Source: Niabella aurantiaca DSM 17617 (GTDB taxonomy: Bacteria; Bacteroidota; Bacteroidia; Chitinophagales; Chitinophagaceae). From it: a stretch of 64,000 nt of DNA. Location: positions 124,001-188,000 of the forward strand of contig NZ_KB893647.1 in the NCBI RefSeq assembly GCF_000374125.1. The letters run 5' to 3'. Position 1 is the stretch's first letter. Every line of letters starts with the position of its first letter. The notes below the pieces were generated by a model that searched no databases, was not told where the DNA came from, and was given only the letters and a program-made list of their open reading frames with translations. This document shows positions 18,387 through 27,220 of this stretch, in pieces. A program made the translations under genes and the position numbers.

Positions 18387-19526
18387 ATGAAAAATAAAAA
18401 CCTGCTTCTTTCAGGCCTGTTAATGGCGGTTCTAATGGGTACCGCTAATGGCCAGCGGTTAACAAAGAGTGCGGTATGGGATCGTATTTCCCGGTATTTT
18501 ACGCCACCGGCCGCCTTTAAGGATGATCTTGGTTCCTACCGGCCGCTGTTGCGGTTTTATAACGGGGATACGGTCTTGACCAAAAAGGCATGGAAGGAAC
18601 GGCGGGCCGAAATAGCAGACACATGGAATCAAATGATGGGCCACTGGCCGCCATTTATAAAAAAGCAGGAGATGGAAGTGCTGGATACCACCTCAAGGGA
18701 AGGGTTTATACAGTACCGGATCCGGTTTAGCTGGACCCCCGCAGAAAAAACCATTGCCTACCTGTGCGTACCCCGTACCAAGGGAAAACTACCAGCTGTG
18801 ATCACAACGTTTTATGAGCCGGAAACAGCGATCGGCGCGGGAAAGCCTCACCGTGATTTTGCCCTTCAGCTGGCCAGAAGGGGCTATGTTACCTTGTCGT
18901 TGGGTACCACTGAGGCCTCAAAAGCGGGTACGTACTCGGTTTATTATCCTTCTTTAGAGAACGCAACGGTAGCACCCTTGTCGATGCTGGCTTATACTGC
19001 CGCGAATGCCTGGTATCTTTTGGCAGGATTGTCCTATGTGGATGACCGGCGGATCGGGATCATGGGGCATTCATTCGGAGGCAAATGGGCCCTGTTTGCA
19101 TCCTGCCTGTTCGATAAATTTGCCTGTGCGGTATGGTCGGACCCCGGGGTGGTATTTGATGAAACCAAAGGCAGCGCGGTAAACTATTGGGAGCCCTGGT
19201 ACCTGGGTTACTACCCGCCGCCCTGGAAAGATACCTGGCGAAAAAAGGGAAATACAGCGGATGCAAAGGGCCTTTATCCAAAATTGATCAAAGAAGGATA
19301 TGATCTGCATGAGGTGATGGCCCTGATGGCGCCGCGCCCCTTCCTGGTATCGGGTGGGTCTTCGGACCCTCCGGAACGATGGACGGCGCTTAACCACCTG
19401 GTACAGGTAAATCGCCTGTTGGGGTATGCCAACCGGGTAGCCATGACAAACCGGCCTAAACACGATCCGAACGATGCATCCAATGAAGTGGCCTATCTCT
19501 TTTTCGATTATTTTCTAAAGAAATAA
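18387..19526 (+). CDS. Secreted alpha/beta hydrolase (esterase-like)
   Basis: 379 residues with a signal peptide (MKNKNLLLSGLLMAVLMGTANGQ). The fold is alpha/beta hydrolase: the nucleophile elbow GHSFGG lies near residue 229, and a conserved MALMAPRPFLVSGG segment contains the acid-strand region typical of dienelactone-hydrolase/acetyl-xylan-esterase relatives, with a His late in the protein (RPKHDPND). It probably removes an ester substituent from the imported or extracellular glycan. It lacks the GCSRNGKGA nucleophile motif of CE15 glucuronoyl esterases. The stop codon touches the terminal repeat of the adjacent MITE-like element. Confidence 0.82.
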   Translation: MKNKNLLLSGLLMAVLMGTANGQRLTKSAVWDRISRYFTPPAAFKDDLGSYRPLLRFYNGDTVLTKKAWKERRAEIADTWNQMMGHWPPFIKKQEMEVLDTTSREGFIQYRIRFSWTPAEKTIAYLCVPRTKGKLPAVITTFYEPETAIGAGKPHRDFALQLARRGYVTLSLGTTEASKAGTYSVYYPSLENATVAPLSMLAYTAANAWYLLAGLSYVDDRRIGIMGHSFGGKWALFASCLFDKFACAVWSDPGVVFDETKGSAVNYWEPWYLGYYPPPWKDTWRKKGNTADAKGLYPKLIKEGYDLHEVMALMAPRPFLVSGGSSDPPERWTALNHLVQVNRLLGYANRVAMTNRPKHDPNDASNEVAYLFFDYFLKK

Positions 19527-19878
19527 GAATCTTTTTAAAAACGATCCAGGAGCATCCTTATCATCACAAAAGGTACCGGCTTTTTATCGCCTCTCTTGTG
19601 GCTTCGCAGTAGCCACCATCTGTAAAAGCGGGGTTCAACGATCGTTTTTACAAAAGAGGCATGGCCTCGAAAGGTCCGGCAAGAACGGGTTTTAACCCGT
19701 TTATACGTCCAAAAGAGCAACAGAGAGCCATGGGCTCGGGGCATAATGATCCATGCCCATGGCACTTATGAAGTTACAGCCTCTTTAAAGCCGTGCTAAA
19801 GCGCGGCTTTAAAGACAACAACACGCCGGATGGCGCTTATAAGGAGCATCAAAACTTTGTTTTTTAACAGCTTCTAAG
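19525..19878 (-). repeat. MITE-like repeat, copy B (full length)
   Basis: 354 bases, in opposite orientation to copies A, D and E. Left end AAGAATCTTTTTAAAAACGATCC and right end TTTTTAACAGCTTCTAAG are degenerate versions of the terminal inverted repeats. Internal landmarks include the palindrome AAAGCCGTGCTAAAGCGCGGC and the hairpin AACGGGTTTTAACCCG. It begins exactly at the stop codon of the hydrolase gene. The remaining part of this 535-base gap, 19879-20061, holds no ORF or site I can support. Confidence 0.85.
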
Positions 19879-20061
19879 GGCCTGTTTAAATTTTATTGAT
19901 GGAACTTATTATGAAGCTATTTTGGAGCGGAACAAGGCATCCCGAGTGCTTTCGCGAAAAATTTAACGCAGTAGCAGTCAAAAACAAACCACCACCTGAC
20001 CCGCTTTGCGTATCTGCAGGACCTGGAATACCCGCCGAAGCGGCATCGCCGCCGCCTGTTT

Positions 20062-21471
20062 TTACAAAATGCCTGTTTCCTTTGCCTTCTTGTTCAGGAA
20101 CTCCAGCGCGGCTTCTTTTGTATTGGGAATTTCCCCGTCCAGTATGGCGTCTTTTAGGGCGTCTTTCAAAATGCCGACGGTCTTTGAGGGGGTCAGGTTA
20201 AACAGCCGCATAATTTCCAGTCCATCCACCGGCGGTTGCCAGTTCCGGATCTGGTCCTTTTCCTCTACTTCCCTGCAACGCTCCCGTACCAGCTTGAAAT
20301 TGTCTAAAAAACGCTGGACCTTTTTTTTGTTTTTACTGGTAATATCTGCCTCACAAAGCAGCATCAGGGCTTCAAAATCCTCGCCCGCATCAAAGAGCAA
20401 CCGCCGGATAGCGGAGTCGGTAATGTCCTCTTTGGAAAGGCTGATCGGCCTCAGGTGCAGCTCCACCAGTTTTTTAACAAGCCGCATTTTTTCATTTTGC
20501 GGCAATTTCATTTGGGCAAAAAGCCTGGGAACCATACGGCCGCCCACCACTTCGTGCCCGTGAAAGGTCCATCCGGCCCCTTCTTCAAAGCGTTTGGTGG
20601 CCGGTTTGGCAATATCGTGCAGGATAGCAGCCCATCGCAGCCATAGATCGTTGGTGTTGGTGCTGATATTGTCCAGCACCTGCAGGGTATGGTAAAAATT
20701 ATCTTTATGCCCGATCCCTTCCTTGAATTCCGCGCCGGCCAGGTCTACCATTTTTGGAAAAATGATTTTGAGCAGACCGGTTTTGTAAAGCAGGTCGAAG
20801 CCGGCAGAAGGCCTGGAGGCTAGGATGATTTTATTCAGCTCATCGGTAATGCGCTCCTGGGAAATGATCCGGATACGGTCCTTATTCTTTGCGATGGAAG
20901 CCAGGGTGCCGGCCTCAATGGTAAAATTGAGCTGCGTGGCAAAGCGGATCGCCCGCATCATGCGCAACGGGTCGTCGCTGAATGTCTGATCCGGATCCAG
21001 CGGCGTGATGATCGTTTTGTCCTGCAGATGCTGCCGGCCGTTGAACGGGTCTACCAATTGTCCGTAGTTTGCTTTGTTCAGACTGATGGCCATGGCATTG
21101 ATGGTAAAATCACGGCGGTTCTGGTCGTCTTCGAGGGTGCCGGGGCTTACCTGCGGCTTGCGGCTGTTGCGTTGGTAACTTTCTTTACGTGCGCCCACAA
21201 ATTCCACATCAAAGCCGGCAGTGTGAATGTGCGCGGTCCCGAAATTTTTAAAATAGTTTACCTGGGGCAAGGGGATGCATTTGGCGGCCACTGCTTTTGC
21301 CAGTTCAATGCCGTCTCCTACGGTAACAATATCCGCGTCGCTGGTGGGCCGGTTTAAGAGCTTGTCACGTACGAATCCTCCCACCAAATAGCTCTCCACA
21401 CCGAGTTCCTGGGTGGCAGCGGCTACTTTATTGATCATTTCCAGCTCCTGGGCGCTTAATTGAATATCCAT
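20062..21471 (-). CDS. cca: CCA tRNA nucleotidyltransferase with HD domain
   Basis: 469 residues. The class II nucleotidyltransferase head is clear: SYLVGGFVRDKLLNRPTSDADIVTVG with the DxD metal site, then RDFTINAMAISL and the RNA-binding DDPLRMMRAIRFATQL. An HD-type phosphohydrolase domain follows (WAAILHDIAKPATKRFEEGAGWTFHGHE). The enzyme adds or repairs the 3' CCA end of tRNAs. It is the last gene of a leftward group: glycosyltransferase, tsaC-like gene, cca. A -7 box (TATATTTG) sits just 8 bases before the ATG, implying its own nearly leaderless transcript. Confidence 0.93.
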   Translation of the reverse strand: MDIQLSAQELEMINKVAAATQELGVESYLVGGFVRDKLLNRPTSDADIVTVGDGIELAKAVAAKCIPLPQVNYFKNFGTAHIHTAGFDVEFVGARKESYQRNSRKPQVSPGTLEDDQNRRDFTINAMAISLNKANYGQLVDPFNGRQHLQDKTIITPLDPDQTFSDDPLRMMRAIRFATQLNFTIEAGTLASIAKNKDRIRIISQERITDELNKIILASRPSAGFDLLYKTGLLKIIFPKMVDLAGAEFKEGIGHKDNFYHTLQVLDNISTNTNDLWLRWAAILHDIAKPATKRFEEGAGWTFHGHEVVGGRMVPRLFAQMKLPQNEKMRLVKKLVELHLRPISLSKEDITDSAIRRLLFDAGEDFEALMLLCEADITSKNKKKVQRFLDNFKLVRERCREVEEKDQIRNWQPPVDGLEIMRLFNLTPSKTVGILKDALKDAILDGEIPNTKEAALEFLNKKAKETGIL

Positions 21472-21479
21472 CTGACCGG

Positions 21480-21487
21480 CAAATATA
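21480..21487 (-). promoter_or_regulatory. -7 promoter box of cca
   Basis: On the minus strand 21487-21480 reads TATATTTG, a perfect TAnnTTTG. It ends 8 bases before the ATG, so a transcript would have almost no leader. No clear TTG lies 19-20 bases further upstream, where a 7-nt repeat array is found instead. Confidence 0.45.
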
Positions 21488-21494
21488 GTGCAGG

Positions 21495-21536
21495 TTTGAG
21501 AATTGGGATTTGTAATTTGGGATTTGAGATTTGATC
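21495..21536. repeat. Heptanucleotide-period array between tsaC-like gene and cca
   Basis: Six consecutive 7-base units: TTTGAGA, ATTGGGA, TTTGTAA, TTTGGGA, TTTGAGA, TTTGATC. It occupies most of the 76-base gap between the two genes, immediately upstream of the cca -7 box. Confidence 0.8.
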
Positions 21537-21547
21537 AGACAGGATCT

Positions 21548-22114
21548 TCACCGGATCACTTCCACTTCCCCGTCTTTCCAGCGGATGATGGAGGAGGGCA
21601 GGTGCGGTGTCTGATCATCGCGCCGGTGTTCTACCACAAAGTCCGCCTGTTTTTTGATCGCATCCGCGATGGCGCTGAAATGAGCAGGGGCAGGCACCCC
21701 CGAAATATTTGCCGAAGTGGAAACAATGGGTTTGCCAAAGCGTTTGATCAGGGCCCTGCAGAATTCATCCCTGCAGATGCGTATGGCAATACTTCCGTCG
21801 GCTGCGGTCAGGTTTTCCGCAAACCCGATCCCGTGCTCATAAATGACGGTTGTAGGCCGCGTGGCGGTTTCCAGGTAATCAAACAGGCTGAGGTCTACCG
21901 ATGCGGTGTATTGTATTACATCCCGCTCTCCGGTCACCAGCACGATCATGGCTTTGCTGTCGCTTCTTTGTTTTATGTTATAGATCTTTGAAACGGCGTC
22001 CGCATCGGTGGCATCGCAGCCCAGGCCCCATACGGTATCTGTAGGGTAAAGGAGCACGCCCCCGGCTTCGAGCACGGCAACACTTTTTTTTATGTCTTGT
22101 TCAAAAGAGTGCAT
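21548..22114 (-). CDS. tsaC: L-threonylcarbamoyladenylate synthase (Sua5/YciO/YrdC family)
   Basis: 188 residues, a single YrdC domain without the C-terminal Sua5 extension. Motifs GGVLLYPTDTVWGLGCDA, KQRSDSKAMIVLV and PIVSTSANISG are those of the family that makes threonylcarbamoyl-AMP from threonine, bicarbonate and ATP for the t6A37 modification of tRNA. It starts 8 bases after the stop of the upstream glycosyltransferase, so the two are co-transcribed. Members of the YciO subgroup look similar, so the exact role is likely rather than certain. Confidence 0.88.
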   Translation of the reverse strand: MHSFEQDIKKSVAVLEAGGVLLYPTDTVWGLGCDATDADAVSKIYNIKQRSDSKAMIVLVTGERDVIQYTASVDLSLFDYLETATRPTTVIYEHGIGFAENLTAADGSIAIRICRDEFCRALIKRFGKPIVSTSANISGVPAPAHFSAIADAIKKQADFVVEHRRDDQTPHLPSSIIRWKDGEVEVIR

Positions 22115-22122
22115 CGTTGTTC

Positions 22123-23274
22123 TTATAAAATAGATTGATAAAGTTTCATCACATGGCCTGCATATACTTCGGGGAGGAACCGTTTTGCGTTCTCCAGCCC
22201 CTGCTGACGGAGCGTTGCGGCAAAGATCGCATCGGTATAGATCTTCCGGAAACCGTTGGCCATTTCTTCCGGACTGTCGGGGTCTGCCAGCCAGGCGGCG
22301 TTGCCTGCAATTTCCGGAAGGCAGGATGTGGTAGCGGTGATCACGGGCACTCCACCGGCCATGGCCTCGACGATCGGCATCCCGAACCCTTCAAAATAAG
22401 AAGGATAGATCATGGCGGTGGCCAGCTGGTACAAAGCCGGCAGGTCCTCTGTTTCCACGAAGGGCCGTTTTCCGGCCAGGGCCAGTTGTTCGGATAAAAA
22501 GTAAACGCGGTCCTCCAATTGTACTTCCTTCAGGTAAGCGGCCACTTTATCTTTGAACCCGCCGTCGTTGCCCACAACCACCAGGGGAATGGGGATCTCA
22601 TTGCGGATCTGGTTCATGGCCTTGCAGATATTCAGCAGGTTCTTGCGCTCAATGATCGTTCCTACATGTAAGAAAAAGGCTTCCGGCAGGGCGTATTTTT
22701 TCCGCACGGCTTCCTTTTTTTCTTCGGATTCCATCACCATAAATGCAGGAGCACAGCTCTGATAGATCACCCGTACTTTTTCAGCGGGGATATCATAGGT
22801 CTTTATGATATGGCCCCTGGTTTCTTCGCTGATGGCCATGATGCGGGTAGCATGCCGGCAGGCATAACGCAATTTTGCACGATAGATCTTTACATCAATG
22901 GGCTTGTACTGCTCCGGATAGATCTCCGGGAACAGATCGTGTATGGTTACCACCGAAGGGATCCCGGTTTGGGGGATGCCGGCAGGGATCTCGTGGCTCA
23001 GCCCGTGGTACAGGTCGATCCCCATCCGGACAAGGTCGCGGGTTACCCAGCGGCTTCGCCAGGCGGCACTGAAAACGCGGTGCAAGGCCTTTGATGGCCG
23101 TATTTCATGAATATTCGGTTGTTCCGGGTGAAAGGATTTTCCGGGTTTGGGATTGAACAGGTAATACGCGTGCTCCGGGTAATGACCGGCCAGCAGGCGG
23201 ATCAATACCCTGCTGAAAAAACCGAGTCCCGTATTGTTGTGATATGCCCTTTTAGCGTCGAACCCTATATTCAT
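22123..23274 (-). CDS. Glycosyltransferase family 4 protein
   Basis: 383 residues starting MNIGFDAKRAYHNNTGLGFF; six upstream in-frame codons (start 23292) look spurious. GT-B fold: an N-terminal acceptor domain, then HVGTIIERKNLL and the family 4 donor-site signature MIYPSYFEGFGMPIVEAMAGGVPV with the conserved EGFGxPxxE. It transfers a nucleotide-activated sugar in cell-envelope glycan synthesis; acceptor unknown. It is separated from the tsaC-like gene by 8 bases and is the first gene of the leftward group. Confidence 0.88.
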   Translation of the reverse strand: MNIGFDAKRAYHNNTGLGFFSRVLIRLLAGHYPEHAYYLFNPKPGKSFHPEQPNIHEIRPSKALHRVFSAAWRSRWVTRDLVRMGIDLYHGLSHEIPAGIPQTGIPSVVTIHDLFPEIYPEQYKPIDVKIYRAKLRYACRHATRIMAISEETRGHIIKTYDIPAEKVRVIYQSCAPAFMVMESEEKKEAVRKKYALPEAFFLHVGTIIERKNLLNICKAMNQIRNEIPIPLVVVGNDGGFKDKVAAYLKEVQLEDRVYFLSEQLALAGKRPFVETEDLPALYQLATAMIYPSYFEGFGMPIVEAMAGGVPVITATTSCLPEIAGNAAWLADPDSPEEMANGFRKIYTDAIFAATLRQQGLENAKRFLPEVYAGHVMKLYQSIL

Positions 23275-23300
23275 GAATGCAAAGAACGTCATTTTTAATG

Positions 23301-23335
23301 TGAGAATTTGAAAATTTGGGAATGTGGGAATGAGA
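23301..23335. repeat. Heptanucleotide-period array upstream of the glycosyltransferase
   Basis: Units TGAGAAT, TTGAAAA, TTTGGGA, ATGTGGG, AATGAGA follow each other with a 7-base period, in the divergent spacer between the glycosyltransferase and dapD. Confidence 0.65.
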
Positions 23336-23389
23336 GCCCCGGGCTTTCGAAAGAAGATTCAACATCGGGGCCGGAACCGGTTGCGGACC

Positions 23390-23438
23390 TTAAACTTTAA
23401 AAGTGGAACTTTAAACGTTCCTCAAAACGCTATCTTTG
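23390..23438 (+). promoter_or_regulatory. dapD upstream region: 7-nt array followed by -7 box
   Basis: Five 7-base units (TTAAACT, TTAAAAG, TGGAACT, TTAAACG, TTCCTCA; 23390-23424) are followed by TATCTTTG at 23431-23438, a perfect -7 box, 18 bases before the ATG at 23457. No good TTG is found at the -33 distance; the array occupies that position. Confidence 0.5.
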
Positions 23439-23456
23439 CCCGTACAAAAAAAGATT

Positions 23457-24263
23457 ATGCAAGACTTGATTACCGAGGCCTGGGCCAACAGGGATTTATT
23501 GAAAGACAGTAAGTACACCGATGCCATTCATGGAGTAATTGCGGCATTGGATAAAGGGGAACTGCGTGTTGCGGAGCCCGATGGCAAAAAATGGAAAGTG
23601 AATGAGTGGGTAAAGCAGGCCATCCTGATGTATTTTGGTATCCAGAAGATGCAAACCTGGGATCTGCCGCCCTTTGAGTTCTATGATAAAATGCTGCTGA
23701 AGAAAAATTACAAGGATATCGGGGTACGTGCCGTGCCGCACGCAGTGGCGCGCTACGGCGCTTACCTGGCACCCAATGTGGTGCTGATGCCCTCCTATGT
23801 GAACATTGGGGCATATGTAGGTGAAGGAACTATGGTGGATACCTGGGCCACCGTGGGCAGCTGCGCGCAGATCGGTAAAAATGTGCACCTGAGCGGTGGT
23901 GTGGGCATTGGCGGTGTGCTGGAACCGCTGCAGGCAAGCCCGGTGATCATTGAAGACGGCTGCTTTCTCGGAAGCCGCTCCATTGTTGTGGAAGGCGTGA
24001 TCGTTGAAAAAGAAGCGGTCCTGGGTGCCAACGTAGTACTGACCCAGAGCACCAAGATCATCGATGTAAGCGGATCCATTCCCATAGAAGGAAAGGGACG
24101 GGTTCCGGCACGGAGCGTGGTGATCCCCGGATCGTATGCAAAAAAATTCCCTGCGGGGGAATATCATGTGAATTGCGCATTGATCATCGGAAAACGCAAG
24201 GCAAGTACAGACCTGAAAACGAGCCTGAATGACGCACTGCGCGATTTTAAGATCAGTGTATGA
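23457..24263 (+). CDS. dapD: Tetrahydrodipicolinate N-succinyltransferase
   Basis: 268 residues starting MQDLITEAWANRDLL. A helical N-terminal domain is followed by a left-handed beta-helix of hexapeptide repeats (PNVVLMPSYVNIGAYVGEGTMVDTWATVG, GIGGVLEPLQASPVIIEDGCFLG) and a short C-terminal extension, matching DapD. It transfers succinyl from succinyl-CoA to tetrahydrodipicolinate in the succinylase branch of lysine and diaminopimelate synthesis. The ATG at 23457 fits the family's start; an in-frame ATG at 23436 would include the -7 box region. Transcribed alone. Confidence 0.95.
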   Translation: MQDLITEAWANRDLLKDSKYTDAIHGVIAALDKGELRVAEPDGKKWKVNEWVKQAILMYFGIQKMQTWDLPPFEFYDKMLLKKNYKDIGVRAVPHAVARYGAYLAPNVVLMPSYVNIGAYVGEGTMVDTWATVGSCAQIGKNVHLSGGVGIGGVLEPLQASPVIIEDGCFLGSRSIVVEGVIVEKEAVLGANVVLTQSTKIIDVSGSIPIEGKGRVPARSVVIPGSYAKKFPAGEYHVNCALIIGKRKASTDLKTSLNDALRDFKISV

Positions 24264-24343
24264 TTTTTGTTTGGAGTTCAACGTTTAAGGTGCAATGTCA
24301 ATGTTGACCCTTAAACCCAGTCCTACCGGGTCATCCGGGCGGG

Positions 24344-24364
24344 CTTAAACCTGAAACTTTGAAA
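24344..24364. repeat. Heptanucleotide units overlapping the rsgA start
   Basis: CTTAAAC, CTGAAAC, TTTGAAA: three 7-base units, the last containing the predicted TTG start codon of rsgA (24359-24361). Confidence 0.5.
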
Positions 24365-25288
24365 GCCTTAGTCTATAAATCGACCGGAAGTTGGTACACC
24401 GTTAAAAGCGAAGCCGGAGAATTTCTGAATGCACGGATCAAAGGTGTCTTCAGAATTGAGGACATTACGAGCACAAACCCTCTTGCGGTGGGCGACTGGG
24501 TGAATATAGAAACCGAAGAAGGAGCTGAAGGCACGGCCGTCATTGACGAGATCTTTCCGCGCAGCAATTATATTAACCGGCAGTCGCCGCGTGTAAAATA
24601 CCAGCAGCATATTATTGCCGCCAACCTTGATCAGTCTGTTTTGATCGCTACCCTGAAAGAGCCGCGCACCTCCCGGGGATTCATTGACCGTTTTCTTGTG
24701 GTTTGCGAAATGTATCATGTGCCCGCCATCCTCCTGTTCAATAAAACAGATATTTACCGGGAGAAGGAGCTGGGCATTTATGAAGAGCTGTCCGCAATAT
24801 ACCGCTCGCTGGGGTACCGGGTTGATTCCGTCAGTGTACAAAAAAAACAGGGCCTGGAGGAGCTGGACCGGTTGCTCCAGGATAAAACCACCCTGATCAG
24901 CGGGCACAGCGGGGTGGGAAAGTCGTCGCTGATCAATAGCCTGCTGCCGGGGGAAGGGATCAAAACGCAGGATGTCAGCGGCTGGAGCGGAAAGGGAATG
25001 CACACCACCACTTTTGCTACGATGTATGACCTGCCCGGAGGAGGCCGGATCATTGATACACCGGGCATCCGGGAACTGGCGATCACTAACCTCGACCGGG
25101 AGGAGCTGTCGCACTATTTCCCCGAAATGCGGGAACGGCTTAAAGATTGCCGCTATAATAACTGCATGCATGTAAACGAACCAAAATGCGCCGTGAAGCA
25201 GGCCGTGGCCGACGGGGATATCGATGAAAAACGGTATATCAGCTATCTGAATATCCTGGACAGCCTGGACGAACAAAAAGGCTATTAA
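24359..25288 (+). CDS. rsgA: Ribosome-assembly GTPase RsgA
   Basis: 309 residues. N-terminal OB-fold (MKALVYKSTGSWYTVK), circularly permuted GTPase with NKTD-like FNKTDIY preceding the P-loop GHSGVGKSSLINS and DTPGIREL, and a C-terminal zinc knuckle with Cys and His ligands (DCRYNNCMHVNEPKCAV). It matures the 30S subunit. The predicted start is TTG at 24359, which gives the standard N-terminus; no ATG is available nearby in frame. Confidence 0.95.
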   Translation: MKALVYKSTGSWYTVKSEAGEFLNARIKGVFRIEDITSTNPLAVGDWVNIETEEGAEGTAVIDEIFPRSNYINRQSPRVKYQQHIIAANLDQSVLIATLKEPRTSRGFIDRFLVVCEMYHVPAILLFNKTDIYREKELGIYEELSAIYRSLGYRVDSVSVQKKQGLEELDRLLQDKTTLISGHSGVGKSSLINSLLPGEGIKTQDVSGWSGKGMHTTTFATMYDLPGGGRIIDTPGIRELAITNLDREELSHYFPEMRERLKDCRYNNCMHVNEPKCAVKQAVADGDIDEKRYISYLNILDSLDEQKGY

Positions 25289-25390
25289 GCGGTCAAAAAC
25301 CGTTCAATGTCCCGACTTTCTTTTCCCGCGGTGTCTTCCGGAGGAGATGCCGGGAAATAGCCGTATCTTCAGCGGCTTATTGCCGGTGAT

Positions 25391-25942
25391 CTATTGCTCT
25401 TTTTTGAAATGGAGGTCTGCCTCATTGGCATCTTTGAACCAACCGGAATACCGGACATAATTGTTAGCGATCCGGTCGATCTCACCACTGAGCAGCTCCT
25501 GCGAGATATCTTTTACCTTTTTTGCCGGTGTGCCGGCATAGATACTGCCCGGGCTGCAAATGGTATTTTCCAGCACCACCGCACCTGCTGCGATAATGGT
25601 GTTACTGTGAACCACCGCATTGTCCATAATGATGGCACCCATGCCCACCAATACATTGTCGTGGATGGTGCATCCGTGTACAATGGCATTGTGGCCTATG
25701 GAAACATTGTGCCCGATGGTGGTGCCGCATTTCTGATAGGTGCAATGGATGATGACCCCGTCCTGCACATTTACCTTGTTGCCGATGCGGATAAAATTCA
25801 CATCGCCCCGTACCACGGTATTGAACCAGAAGCTGCAGGCTTCCCCCGCAACCACGTCTCCGACGATGGTAGCATTGGGCGCCACAAAACAATTATTGCC
25901 TAACTGTGGATACTTGTCTTCAACAGGAAGTATTACTGCCAT
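25391..25942 (-). CDS. Gamma-class carbonic anhydrase family protein
   Basis: 183 residues forming a left-handed beta-helix. The His ligands expected of gamma carbonic anhydrases (CamH/YrdA type) are in VIIHCTYQ, GHNVSIGHNAIVHG, and the EACSFWFNTVVRGD start is typical. Such trimeric proteins bind a metal; many have weak or unproven hydratase activity. It is convergent with rsgA. On the minus strand TACCTTAG (25958-25965), 15 bases before the ATG, is a one-mismatch -7 box. Confidence 0.9.
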   Translation of the reverse strand: MAVILPVEDKYPQLGNNCFVAPNATIVGDVVAGEACSFWFNTVVRGDVNFIRIGNKVNVQDGVIIHCTYQKCGTTIGHNVSIGHNAIVHGCTIHDNVLVGMGAIIMDNAVVHSNTIIAAGAVVLENTICSPGSIYAGTPAKKVKDISQELLSGEIDRIANNYVRYSGWFKDANEADLHFKKEQ

Positions 25943-26097
25943 AAAAAACCTTTAGGGCTAAGGTACAAAAAAAATGAAGCTGCCTGCATTAAAAAGGGGC
26001 TTCATAGCTAACTTTAGCATGCTGTATGCGATGGTCCATTGTCAGCAAACCGGATGGAACAGCAACCGTCAAAAAAAATATTTGCATGCAAATAAAA

Positions 26098-27162
26098 ATG
26101 TATGGTCCGAAGGGCGTTGGAAAAACAGGTTTATTCCTGCTGGCCCTGTTCTTCCTGACCATGGGACAGGCACAGGATGTTTTAAAGATCAGCACACGGA
26201 CCACCGACAGGACCGGTACCCTGTCGCCGGCCGATATAAAGGACCTGAATGAGCAGCTGTACACAATTGAACAACATACCGGACGGCAGGTTGTGGTGGT
26301 GATGATCCCCACAACGGGCGCCCTGTCTGTGGAAGACTATGCCACTGAACTGTTCCGGAAGAACGGGATCGGCTCAAAAGAACGGAACGACGGGGTGCTG
26401 ATCCTGGTGGCAAAGAACGACCGGAAAATGCGGATAGAGGTAGGATATGGATTGGAAGGAACCATTACCGATCTTGTTGCCGGCGGCATCATCAACAAAA
26501 AAATGAAGCCTTATTTTAAGGACGACGAATATGGAGCGGGACTGAAAGAAGCAGTGACAACGATCGGGGCCTTGCTCAACGGGAGTGTTTCCGATCAGGA
26601 GGTAGCGGAATTGAAATACGGCAACAGCGGTAATTCCCATTTGACAAAAGATGGCAGGGCGCTTTTATGGGTATTGTTCCTGTCCTTAATAAGCGGGGTG
26701 TTGGTGGGCCTCCGGAAGCTGAAACCGGGCAGGGCCGCCTGTCTGATACTGGGAGGCGTACTGCTGGCGGCATTGCTGCGGTGGAACCTGGGCCTGCTGA
26801 TCGGGTTGATCATGCTGGCCCCCTTTCCCGCCTTTGGAGGCTTTGCGCTGGTACGGTACCGTGCGGCCCGCATGATCTGCCTGGTGCTGATGGCGCTGAT
26901 CGGCGCCTTCTGGATAACGGGGATGTTTTTTGGTCCGGATGTTATGGTGATCGGGATGGTCGCGTTGTTTGTGCTGGCCTTTATCGCGGCTTTTATTTTT
27001 GCGGCTGTCGCCGGCATCAAAGGCGGCGGGCGGGGTACTTCCGGCAGCAGGAGCGGCTGGAGTTCTTCGGGTTCATCCTCCTGGTCCTCATCGTCTTCCC
27101 ACAGCAGCTTTTCCGGCGGCGGAGGCAGCAGCGGCGGTGGAGGTGCCAGCGGAAGCTGGTAG
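26098..27162 (+). CDS. TPM-domain (DUF477) membrane protein
   Basis: About 354 residues. An N-terminal signal (TGLFLLALFFLTMGQA) precedes the TPM domain (TDRTGTLSPADIKDLNEQLYTIEQHTGRQVVVVMIPTT, with GIGSKERNDGVLILVA). Several membrane helices follow (about residues 195-310), and the tail is Ser/Gly-rich, ending FSGGGGSSGGGGASGSW, the common glycine-rich tail of this family. Related to YgcG proteins; function unclear, possibly in envelope or photosystem-like repair in other lineages. The ATG at 26086 is an alternative start. It lies 58 bases upstream of the AmgK-RapZ gene. Confidence 0.82.
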   Translation: MYGPKGVGKTGLFLLALFFLTMGQAQDVLKISTRTTDRTGTLSPADIKDLNEQLYTIEQHTGRQVVVVMIPTTGALSVEDYATELFRKNGIGSKERNDGVLILVAKNDRKMRIEVGYGLEGTITDLVAGGIINKKMKPYFKDDEYGAGLKEAVTTIGALLNGSVSDQEVAELKYGNSGNSHLTKDGRALLWVLFLSLISGVLVGLRKLKPGRAACLILGGVLLAALLRWNLGLLIGLIMLAPFPAFGGFALVRYRAARMICLVLMALIGAFWITGMFFGPDVMVIGMVALFVLAFIAAFIFAAVAGIKGGGRGTSGSRSGWSSSGSSSWSSSSSHSSFSGGGGSSGGGGASGSW

Positions 27163-27208
27163 GCAGCAGACCAGATAAGAAAAAGACACAACAAATCCCA
27201 AACCCTCC

Positions 27209-27216
27209 TATTTTTG
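27209..27216 (+). promoter_or_regulatory. -7-like box directly before the AmgK-RapZ start
   Basis: TATTTTTG at 27209-27216 matches TAnnTTTG and ends 4 bases before the ATG at 27221. If used, the mRNA would be leaderless. No -33 TTG is evident, so support is limited. Confidence 0.35.
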
Positions 27217-27220
27217 CCGC

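Noticed and set aside
24368-25276. 302-codon minus-strand frame opposite rsgA
   Set aside because: Mirror-frame shadow of a clearly conserved gene; its translation has no domain and is rich in His, Gln and Pro as expected of antisense frames.
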